From positions 1-12,826 of the forward strand of contig JAWLCG010000110.1 of NCBI GenBank assembly GCA_041687295.1: 12,826 nucleotides of DNA. Direction: 5' to 3'. Origin of the DNA: JAWLCG01 sp041687295. Lineage in GTDB: Bacteria > Planctomycetota > Phycisphaerae > SM23-33 > FEN-1343. Under the pieces are notes generated by a model that had not been told where the DNA came from, did no database searches, and saw only the letters and a list, made by a program, of their open reading frames with translations. Within the stretch, counting starts at the first letter, position 1, and each line of letters opens with the position of its first letter. Position numbers and translations under genes: made by a program. Positions 7,155 to 12,826 of this stretch are shown here, piece by piece.

Positions 7155-7230
7155 TGGAGTGCGGCGATGCAATCGCCGCTTTGGCTTGGGTCGCCATCGA
7201 GCCAAAGCGGCGATGGCTCGCCGCACTCCA
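7155..7230. repeat. 28-bp imperfect palindrome (TGGAGTGCGGCGA element)
   Basis: The outer stem TGGAGTGCGGCGA (7155-7167) pairs perfectly with 7218-7230 (13 bp). The inner stem ATCGCCGCTTTGGCT (7172-7186) pairs perfectly with 7200-7214 (15 bp). A 4-by-3-nt internal bulge separates them and the loop is 13 nt. From memory, GGAGTGCGGCGA-type palindromes are recurrent in planctomycete and verrucomicrobial intergenic DNA; I cannot check that here. No transposase or target duplication is visible. Confidence 0.9.
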
Positions 7231-7294
7231 AAAGGGCGGTCCGCCCATCACGGCCGGGCACCCAGGGGCACTCCGGCAGGCAGGGCGGCGATGG

Positions 7295-7357
7295 CACAGA
7301 TGGAAGAAGAAGCAGGTAGATCCTCCATCTGTGTAATCGGCCGTTATCTGTGTAATC
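7295..7357. repeat. 10-bp inverted repeat and ATCTGTGTAATC direct repeat
   Basis: CACAGATGGA (7295-7304) pairs with TCCATCTGTG (7324-7333). The 12-mer ATCTGTGTAATC occurs at 7327-7338 and again at 7346-7357, a period of 19 nt. It is an AT-rich island within GC-rich DNA. Confidence 0.6.
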
Positions 7358-7373
7358 TGTGTCGATCGTGTCT

Positions 7374-7401
7374 CCCTCTCGGGCCCAGGCCAGGGAGAGG
7401 G
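7374..7401. repeat. CCCTCTC / GAGAGGG inverted repeat
   Basis: A 7-bp inverted repeat with a 14-nt loop, lying directly against the 37-nt element copy 2. It is short, but purine/pyrimidine-biased stems of this kind recur in intergenic repeats. Confidence 0.4.
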
Positions 7402-7404
7402 GGA

Positions 7405-7441
7405 AAGACGTGGCTACAGACGCCGTAGCCACGGCACCCGG
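7405..7441 (-). repeat. 37-nt hairpin element, copy 2 (inverted)
   Basis: Reverse-complement copy of 7061-7097 with 34 of 37 identical. Its hairpin is GTGGCTAC (7410-7417) and GTAGCCAC (7425-7432) with a 7-nt loop. It is immediately followed by GGCCTACGG, which resembles an arm of the GTAGGCCGG family. Confidence 0.85.
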
Positions 7442-7455
7442 CCTACGGCTGCGCC

Positions 7456-7484
7456 TTGTCCCGGGCGGGCCAGGGGCGTACATT
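7456..7484 (+). promoter_or_regulatory. Candidate promoter of the TIGR03790-isomerase-GH32 operon
   Basis: TTGTCC (-35, 7456-7461) is followed after exactly 17 nt by TACATT (-10, 7479-7484), each 4 of 6 consensus. The leader to the start at 7533 would be about 42 nt. The repeat cluster ends just upstream of it. Confidence 0.45.
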
Positions 7485-7532
7485 CGGGGGCGTAAGGGTC
7501 CGCCCGAAGCGCATTCGACGAAGGAGAGGACG

Positions 7533-9749
7533 ATGTCTCAGCCAATGCAACGACGTTCGCCCTTGCGGACGCTGACCCGGAGGATCCTGATGATGGTGTG
7601 TGCAGTCTTGATCGCGGTGCCCGCGGCCGCCGTGGGGCCCGAGAGCACGGCCATCGTGGTCAACGCCGAGAGTTGGGCCTCGCAGGCGGTGGCCAACGAG
7701 TACGCCGCCCTGCGGCAGATCCCGCCGGCGAACATCGTTCGGCTGAACCTGGGCGACCTGAGCAGCTTCGAGGGCGTCAGCGTCGACACCTTCCGCCAGC
7801 GGATCCTTCGGCCCGTGCTGGCCGAGCTGGAGCGGCGGGGCCTCAGCGGACAGATCGACTGCATCGCCTACTCGGCCGACGTGCCCCACACGGTCGCCAT
7901 CGCCGACGACTTCAAGGGCAAAGAGACCCACAAGGTGCTCACCAAGGCCGCCTCCGTCAACGGCCTGACCTACCTCTACCAGTCGGTGCTGGCCGGCGAC
8001 GGCGAATACCTGGGCCTGCAGACCAACATGTACGCCCGGCGGTTCAAGGCCCAGCCGCTGGAGCCGAAGATCCTGCCCCAGCCGCCGCAGGGCTTCAGCA
8101 GCCAGGTGGGCTGGACGGCCCAGGGCGCCCCCAGCCCGGCCCTGGACAAGCCGCGCTACCTGCTGTCGTGCATGCTGGCGGTCACGAGCGGGCGGGGCAC
8201 GTCGGTCGAGCAGGCCCTGGCCGGCCTGCGGCGGTCGGTGGGCGCCGACGGAGCCCGGCCCGAGGGCACGGTGTACATCCTCAAGAACGGCGACGTCCGC
8301 AGCACGACGCGCGAGTGGGCGTTCGAGTCGACGGTGGCGTACCTCGAGCAGCTCGGCGTGAAGGCGAAGATCGTCAACGGCGTGGTGCCCAGGGGCGCCG
8401 ACGACGTGGCCGGCGTGGTCATCGGCAGCGGCAACTTCGACTGGGCCGGCAGCGGCAGCACGCTGCTGCCCGGCGCCATCGCCGAGCACCTGACCAGCTA
8501 TGGCGGCGTGATGCGCTGGTCGTCGGGCCAGACGCCCCTGAGCGACCTGATGCGGGCCGGGGCGGCCGGCTCGAGCGGCACGGTGGCCGAGCCCTACGCC
8601 ATCCAGGCCAAGTTCCCCACGCCGTTCATCCACTACTACTACGCAGCCGGCAGCACGCTGATCGAGGCCTTCTACCAGAGCGTGCTGGCGCCCTACCAGC
8701 TGCTGATCGTGGGCGACCCGCTGTGCCGGCCCTGGGGCCAGTCGCCCGAGCTGAACCTGGCCCTGCCGGAGGCGCCGCTGAGCGGGCCGGTCACGCTTCG
8801 GCCGGGCGGCGCGTCAGCCGACGTCACGGTGAAACGCTACGAGCTCTACGTCGATGGCCGACGCCACGCCCAGGCCGGGCCCGCCGAGCCGCTGGTGCTC
8901 GACACGACCGCCCTGCCCGACGGCTGGCACGAGTTGCGCCTGGTCGTCGTCTCGGCCAGCGCCGTCGAGCAGACCGCCCGCTGGATCGGCTGGGCCCAGC
9001 TGGACAACACGGGCCGAACGCCGCCCAAGGGCACAGGCCCCGCCACCGTCGCCCTGGGCGAGCCGATCGCCCTGCAGGCCCAGATGGCCGAGGCCTCGGC
9101 CATCGAGTGGTACCACCAGGGGCGATGCATCCAGCGCACCGAGGGCCCCTCGGGCCAGGTGGAGCTGGACTCGGCCCAGCTGGGCCTGGGCCCGGCCGCC
9201 GTCCAGCCCGTCGGCGTCATCGAGGGCGAGTCCGTCACCCGCATCCCGGGCGAGCCGGTGGAGCTGACCGTCACCGCCCCGCCGCTGATGGAGGCCCTGC
9301 CCGCCCCCGTCGAGGAGAGGGTCCCGGGCCTTCGCCTGGAACTGGACGACGGCTCGGCCTGGCGGCTCAGCCGACTGCAGGGGCCCAAGGATGAGCAGCA
9401 GCGACTCGGCCAGGTCGCGCCCAAGGGCGTGCCCTTCACGCTGGAGGGCTGGCTGACCATCGAGACCGCGGGCCTCTACCAGGTCCAGGTGCCCCCCGGG
9501 GCGTCGCTGACGGTCGAGGTCAACGGCCAGCGCCTGCCCCACCCGGCCCGGTCGATCTGGCGGATGGTGCCGCTGCACCTGGCCGCCGGCGTGCACCACC
9601 TCCGCGTCGAGGGGCGCGGCGTCGACCTGCAGCGGCTGGACGTCCGCTTCGGCGGGCCCGGCAGCTGGCCGCTGGGCGAGAGACACTTCAGCTGCCCCGC
9701 CTCGCTGGCCGGGCTCGTCGAGACCGAGGAAGGAGCCACCACCCCATGA
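7533..9749 (+). CDS. TIGR03790-family secreted protein with C-terminal beta domains
   Basis: 738 residues. The N-terminus (RRSPLRTLTRR, then ILMMVCAVLIAVPAAA) is a Sec signal peptide with likely cleavage near residues 33-34. The region 38-400 matches the TIGR03790 family, known mainly from planctomycetes and related bacteria: VVNAESWASQAVANEYAALRQIP-like start, SYGGVMRWSS (322-331), GTVAEPYAIQAKFPTPF (349-365), AGSTLIEAFYQSV (372-384) and IVGDPLCRP (392-400). The fold is thought to be gingipain-like (C25); I see no Cys in the expected motif around 322-352, so peptidase activity is doubtful. Residues about 410-590 look like Ig-like strands and about 635-710 resemble a PA14-like beta domain (GWLTIETAGLYQVQVP and VPLHLAAGVHHLRVEG). 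The start has AAGGAG at 7521-7526 with 6-nt spacing. Its stop overlaps the next start (ATGA). Confidence 0.85.
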   Translation: MSQPMQRRSPLRTLTRRILMMVCAVLIAVPAAAVGPESTAIVVNAESWASQAVANEYAALRQIPPANIVRLNLGDLSSFEGVSVDTFRQRILRPVLAELERRGLSGQIDCIAYSADVPHTVAIADDFKGKETHKVLTKAASVNGLTYLYQSVLAGDGEYLGLQTNMYARRFKAQPLEPKILPQPPQGFSSQVGWTAQGAPSPALDKPRYLLSCMLAVTSGRGTSVEQALAGLRRSVGADGARPEGTVYILKNGDVRSTTREWAFESTVAYLEQLGVKAKIVNGVVPRGADDVAGVVIGSGNFDWAGSGSTLLPGAIAEHLTSYGGVMRWSSGQTPLSDLMRAGAAGSSGTVAEPYAIQAKFPTPFIHYYYAAGSTLIEAFYQSVLAPYQLLIVGDPLCRPWGQSPELNLALPEAPLSGPVTLRPGGASADVTVKRYELYVDGRRHAQAGPAEPLVLDTTALPDGWHELRLVVVSASAVEQTARWIGWAQLDNTGRTPPKGTGPATVALGEPIALQAQMAEASAIEWYHQGRCIQRTEGPSGQVELDSAQLGLGPAAVQPVGVIEGESVTRIPGEPVELTVTAPPLMEALPAPVEERVPGLRLELDDGSAWRLSRLQGPKDEQQRLGQVAPKGVPFTLEGWLTIETAGLYQVQVPPGASLTVEVNGQRLPHPARSIWRMVPLHLAAGVHHLRVEGRGVDLQRLDVRFGGPGSWPLGERHFSCPASLAGLVETEEGATTP

Positions 9750-11167
9750 CCCGTCGAGTCAGTGACCAGGTGAAGATCGGCCTGCTGTCGTTCTCCGATG
9801 GCCGGCAGCGCGTGCACGAGGGGCTTGCCCCGACCATCCAGGGCCACCAGGACCGCCTGGCCGCCCTCATCGCCGCCACCGGGGCCACCCCCGTGGTCGC
9901 CGAGGCCATCGCCTGGACGCCCCGCCTGGCCGTGGCCGAGGCCCGCCGCCTGCTCGCCGCCGACGTGGCGGCCGTGGTGTTCAATATCCCCGTGTTCGCC
10001 TTCCCCAACCTGCCCGCCCTGGCGGCGGCCGTGCTGGAAAGGCCCGTGGCGATCCTCTCGCCCGGCGAGGCCAACCTCCCCGGCATGGGCGGCCTGCTGG
10101 CGGCCGGCGGAGGCCTGGTACAGATGGGCCAGCCCCCCCTGCGCCTTTGGGGCCCCTACGACAGCCCGGCTACCCGGGCCGCCCTGGAGAGCTTCATCCG
10201 CGGCACGGGGGCCCGCCATCGCCTCCGCGGGCAGGTCTACGGGCAGATCGGCGGGCGGTCGATCGGCATGCTCACCGGCGTGTCCAGCTCGCCCGCCCAG
10301 TGGCTGCGGGTGTTCGGCGTCGACATCGACCACGCCGACCAGAGCGAGATCCTCCGCATCGCCGAGCAGATCGTCCCGGCCGAGCGCGAGCGGATCGTCG
10401 CCTGGCTCGAGGGCAACCTCCGCAGCGTGGCCTACGGCGAGTCGCCCAAGCTCACGCGCGAGACCCTCGCGTTCCAGGCCGCCTGCGCCGCGGCCGTCAA
10501 GCGGATCGCCGAAGAGCGGCAGTTCGACTTCATCGGCATCAAGTGCCATTTCGACCTCTCGGAGTACTACTGCACGCAGTGCCTCTCGGCTGCGTTCCTG
10601 CCGGGCCGGCTGGACTGGGACGGGCCGCGCGAGCCGATGGTCTGTGCGTGCGAGGCCGACGGCGACGGGGCCCTGACCATGCAGATCCTCCAACTCGTCA
10701 GCGGCGAGCCGGCGTTGTTCATGGACCTGCGCCACTTCGACCGCTCCGAGAACCGCTGGACCCTGTGCAACTGCGGCGGCCAGAGCATCCACTACGCCCG
10801 CCGGGCCGACGACGAGGCCGACAACCTCGCGGCCGTCGATCTCGTGCCGGTGATCGCCAAGTACGGCGGCGTCGGCGCCCACGTGCGCTACCTCGGCGAG
10901 CCCGGCGCGATGACCTTCGCCCGCCTCGTGCACGACGGGCAGGGCCACCGGCTGATCGCCTTCGCCGGCCAGGCCGTCAAGGGCGAGGACAGCTGGCTCG
11001 AGAAGAGCTGCCCCCAATGGCCCCACCTGTTCGCGCAGTTTCCGATGGCGCCCGAGGCCCTGCTGGATCGGCTGCACGCCAACCACATCCACGCCGTCGC
11101 CGGCGACTGCACCGACGCCCTGGCCCACTTCGCCCGGGCGGCCGGCATCGCCTTCGAGCGCATATAG
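9746..11167 (+). CDS. L-fucose/L-arabinose isomerase-fold sugar isomerase
   Basis: 473 residues of the FucI/AraA (COG2407-like) superfamily, a cytoplasmic, metal-dependent aldose-ketose isomerase fold. The N-terminal part has the domain with VKIGLLSFSDGR and AAVVFNIPVFAFP. Candidate metal and catalytic residues are Glu303 (CEADGDGALTM) and Asp327 (ALFMDLRH); their 24-residue spacing equals that of Glu337 and Asp361 in E. coli FucI. The third ligand is probably His446 or His449 (NHIHAVAGD). Three Cys-rich stretches (CHFDLSEYYCTQC, CACE, CNCGG) are also notable. The ATG overlaps the previous stop (ATGA) and AAGGAG lies at 9730-9735, so it is translationally coupled to the TIGR03790 gene. The substrate is not known. 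The last two codons (ATA TAG) lie inside a dispersed repeat. Confidence 0.85.
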   Translation: MTRRVSDQVKIGLLSFSDGRQRVHEGLAPTIQGHQDRLAALIAATGATPVVAEAIAWTPRLAVAEARRLLAADVAAVVFNIPVFAFPNLPALAAAVLERPVAILSPGEANLPGMGGLLAAGGGLVQMGQPPLRLWGPYDSPATRAALESFIRGTGARHRLRGQVYGQIGGRSIGMLTGVSSSPAQWLRVFGVDIDHADQSEILRIAEQIVPAERERIVAWLEGNLRSVAYGESPKLTRETLAFQAACAAAVKRIAEERQFDFIGIKCHFDLSEYYCTQCLSAAFLPGRLDWDGPREPMVCACEADGDGALTMQILQLVSGEPALFMDLRHFDRSENRWTLCNCGGQSIHYARRADDEADNLAAVDLVPVIAKYGGVGAHVRYLGEPGAMTFARLVHDGQGHRLIAFAGQAVKGEDSWLEKSCPQWPHLFAQFPMAPEALLDRLHANHIHAVAGDCTDALAHFARAAGIAFERI

Positions 11168-11190
11168 CCCCGGGCATGCCCGGGGTCTTC
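11162..11190 (+). repeat. 29-nt ATATAGCCCCGGGC repeat, copy 2
   Basis: Matches 7015-7043 at 27 of 29 positions. It contains the perfect 18-nt palindrome CCCCGGGCATGCCCGGGG (11168-11185) followed by TCTTC, which could act as a terminator-like hairpin after the isomerase gene. The first six bases are the last codon (ATA) and stop codon (TAG) of that gene. Confidence 0.85.
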
Positions 11191-11279
11191 GTAGGCCGGG
11201 TCGAGCGCCAGCGAGGCCCGGCAACATGAACGGCAAGGCGCCCTCGCTGCCGGGCCTCGCGTTGGTCGACCCGGCCTAC
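11191..11279. repeat. GTAGGCCGG-family long hairpin between isomerase and GH32 genes
   Basis: GTAGGCCGGGTCGA (11191-11204) pairs with 11266-11279 (14 bp) and GCGAGGCCCGGCA (11211-11223) pairs with 11248-11260 (13 bp). A 6-by-5-nt internal loop separates them; the apical loop is 24 nt. GGGTCTTC (11183-11190) and GAAGACCC (11283-11290) extend the symmetry outward. It fills the gap within the presumed operon, so it may fine-tune or terminate transcription into the GH32 gene. Confidence 0.9.
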
Positions 11280-11321
11280 GGGGAAGACCCGGCCCATCAG
11301 AAAGTGAGACTGGAGCACACG

Positions 11322-12785
11322 ATGAACAGCTACGCCGAACGCCTCGCCGCCCAGGCGGCTGTGGACGCCGCCGCCCCGCGGGCCGCGGCCGATCCGTTCA
11401 AGCCGCTCTACCACTTCTCGGCGCCGGCCCAGTGGATCAACGACCCCAACGGCACGGCCTGGTTCGCCGGCTACTACCACCTGTTCTACCAGCACAACCC
11501 CTTCGGCACGGCCCACGGCAACATGAGCTGGGGCCATGCCGTCAGCCGCGACCTGGCCCATTGGGAGCACTAGCCCATCGCCCTGGTGCCCACGCCCGAC
11601 GGGCCGGACAAGGACGGCGTCTTCAGCGGCTGCTGCGTGCTCGACGGCCAGACCCCCACACTCGTCTACACCGGCGTCTGGCCCGAGGTGCAGTGCCTGG
11701 CCACCACCGACGACGACGGGCGCACCTGGAGCAAGCACCCGGCCAACCCCGTCATCGCCCAGCGGCCCGAGGGGCTCGACCTGCACGGCTTCCGCGACCC
11801 GTACGTCTTCCGCGACGGCGATGGCTGGGCCATGGTCATCGGTTCGGGCATCAAGGGCGAGGGCGGCACGATCCTGCTCTACCGCTCGGACGACCTGGTG
11901 CACTGGTCCTTCCACGGCCAGGCGTTCCGCGACGCCAGCCGACCCGAGCACAACTGGGAGTGCCCGAACCTCTTCCCGCTGGAGGGGCGGTGGGTGCTCA
12001 TCGTCTCGCCGCACAGCCGGGTGATCGGCTGGACGGGCCAGTGGGCCGACGACCGCTTCACCGCCGACGGGCCCGCCGGCACGCTGGACCTGGGCGAGCG
12101 CTTCTACGCCCCCAACACGCTGGCCGACCCGCAGGGCCGGCGGATCCTGTGGGGCTGGCTGGTCGACGGCGTGAAGTGGGAGTGGAACACCATGGTCCGC
12201 ACGCCCGAGGACTGCCGCGCCGCCGGCTGGTGTGGCTGCATGACCGTGCCGCGCGTCCTGGGCCTGGACGAGCACGGCATGCTCACGCAGATCCCCGCGC
12301 CGGAGTTGGAGGCCCTGCGCGGCCAGCACTGGCAGCAGGGGCCGACCGACCTGACGCCCGACCGGCCCATCGTGTTGAACGCCGCCGGCGAGGCCCTGGA
12401 CATCCTGGCTGAGTTCGACCCGCCCGGCGAGGCGACGGTCGGCCTGGCCCTGCGCCGCTCGCCCGACGGTCGGCAGGAGACCCGCCTGCTCTACGACGGC
12501 GCCCGGGGCCAACTGCGGATCGAACGCGGCGAGTCGCCCCTGGCCAACGGCGGAGCCAGCCCGGAGGTGGGCGGCGCGTTCCGCCTTCGGCCCGGCGAGC
12601 CGCTGCGCCTGCGCGTGATGCTCGACCGCTGCGTCGTCGAGACCTTCGCCAACGACCGCGCCTGCCTGACCGAGTTGGTCTTCCCCGACCGCCCCGACGC
12701 CCTGGGCGTCGCCCTGCTCGCCCGCAACGGCCCGGCCCGCCTCCGCCGCCTCGACGCCTGGACCATGGGCTCGATGTGGGAGTGA
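11322..12785 (+). pseudogene. GH32 beta-fructosidase interrupted by an in-frame TAG at codon 84
   Basis: The frame encodes a GH32 enzyme (sucrose, sucrose-6-phosphate or fructan beta-fructosidase) of 487 codons, a normal length, without a signal peptide. Its family motifs are intact: WINDPNG (38-44) with nucleophile Asp41, FYQHNPF, FSGCC (101-105), FRDP with Asp159, and WECPNLF with acid/base Glu213, then a C-terminal beta-sandwich ending near CVVETFANDRACLTELVF. A TAG at 11571-11573 lies between HWEH and PIALVP, a conserved segment; one base change from CAG or TTG would explain it. Both sides are in the same frame. Asp41 is before the stop, Asp159 and Glu213 after it, so neither piece alone should be active. 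A GTG at 11586 could restart translation but lacks a good ribosome binding site. The start at 11322 has TGGAG with 6-nt spacing; the longer upstream frame lies in a repeat hairpin. It may be a true pseudogene or a sequencing error. Confidence 0.82.
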
Positions 12786-12826
12786 CCCGTAGGCCGGGGC
12801 GAGCGGCCGCGCGGGCCCGCGGCGAG
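12786..12826 (+). repeat. GTAGGCCGG-family left arm, cut by the window end
   Basis: Immediately after the GH32 stop codon the sequence reads CCCGTAGGCCGGGGCGAG, matching the start of the complete GTAGGCCGG hairpins. The right arm would lie beyond the window. It resembles the element at 11191 in the order GTAGGCCGGG then CGAGCG. Confidence 0.55.

Larger units (their letters stand above)
6878..7532. other. Repeat-rich divergent promoter region
   Basis: This 655-nt gap separates the GH65-like gene (-) from the TIGR03790 operon (+) and holds no convincing gene. From left to right: a minus-strand promoter (6953-6980), a 29-nt repeat (7015-7043), a 37-nt hairpin element (7061-7097), a 28-bp imperfect palindrome (7155-7230), a 10-bp inverted repeat with an ATCTGTGTAATC direct repeat (7295-7357), a CCCTCTC/GAGAGGG inverted repeat (7374-7401), an inverted copy of the 37-nt element (7405-7441), a GGCCTACGG remnant (7441-7449) and a plus-strand promoter (7456-7484). 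Frames that cross it are built from these repeats. Confidence 0.75.

Noticed and set aside
4598..7336. A 912-codon plus-strand open frame, longer than the GH65-like gene it opposes
   Set aside because: It has low-complexity antisense composition, runs through the 25-bp hairpin arm and the intergenic palindrome, and shows no domain, whereas the opposite strand has recognisable barrel motifs.
6996..7428. Short open frames inside the divergent repeat region
   Set aside because: They are built entirely from palindromic repeats, and no start has a convincing ribosome binding site.
6878..7532. CRISPR array or insertion sequence in the repeat-rich gap
   Set aside because: Repeats are of different families with no regular spacer pattern, and there is no transposase frame or terminal inverted repeat with target duplication.
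11226..11321. Upstream ATG at 11226 for the GH32 gene
   Set aside because: The extra 32 codons lie inside the GTAGGCCGG hairpin and lack a ribosome binding site, while 11322 has TGGAG at 6 nt.
11571..11573. Pyrrolysine or reassigned amber codon in the GH32 frame
   Set aside because: TAG terminates five of eight genes in this window, and the position is a surface-type conserved segment in GH32, not a known pyrrolysine site. Not fully excluded without genome data.
9476..12512. Long minus-strand open frames opposite the isomerase and GH32 genes
   Set aside because: They are mirror frames of GC-rich coding sequence, have no ribosome binding site or motif, and oppose well-supported genes.

Overview
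The window is high-GC DNA (about two thirds G+C by eye) that reads like a chromosome of a Planctomycetota or related PVC-group bacterium, possibly Phycisphaerae-like. The basis is a TIGR03790-family secreted protein, an MsbA-like ABC transporter with an unusual zinc-ribbon N-terminus, and gaps filled with palindromic dispersed repeats of the kind common in environmental planctomycetes. The taxon is inference; there is no rRNA or marker gene to confirm it.

Layout. 66-2372 (-): a full-length ABC exporter with an extra N-terminal domain and zinc ribbon. 2852-3076 (+): a 74-residue unknown protein with a near-consensus promoter and a good ribosome binding site, bracketed by two inverted copies of a 68-nt repeat. 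3214-4454 (-): a two-gene unit, a branched-chain-type class IV aminotransferase (ilvE-like) followed by a 113-residue unknown helical protein, with a clear promoter at 4499-4527. 4673-6877 (-): a 734-residue (alpha/alpha)6-barrel carbohydrate-active protein resembling GH65-type phosphorylases/hydrolases. 7533-12785 (+): a TIGR03790-family exported protein, translationally coupled (ATGA) to an L-fucose/L-arabinose isomerase-fold protein, then a GH32 beta-fructosidase whose frame is cut by a single in-frame TAG at codon 84.

The right half looks like a small carbohydrate locus. A GH65-like enzyme is transcribed divergently from an operon holding a sugar isomerase-like enzyme and a GH32 enzyme; all three lack signal peptides and so probably act in the cytoplasm on imported oligosaccharides. 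The TIGR03790 protein is the only clearly secreted product. The GH32 reading frame is probably a recent pseudogene or a sequence error: its catalytic nucleophile lies before the stop and the other two catalytic acids lie after it. TAG is the normal terminator of five of the eight genes here, so codon reassignment is unlikely.

The most unusual part is the intergenic DNA. At least five different inverted or palindromic repeat families occupy the gaps. A 655-nt divergent promoter region is a mosaic of them, including a 37-nt hairpin element present as two inverted copies with a compensatory base-pair change, and a 29-nt element whose second copy supplies the last codon and the stop codon of the isomerase gene. 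I found no tRNA, rRNA, CRISPR array, transposase or integrase.
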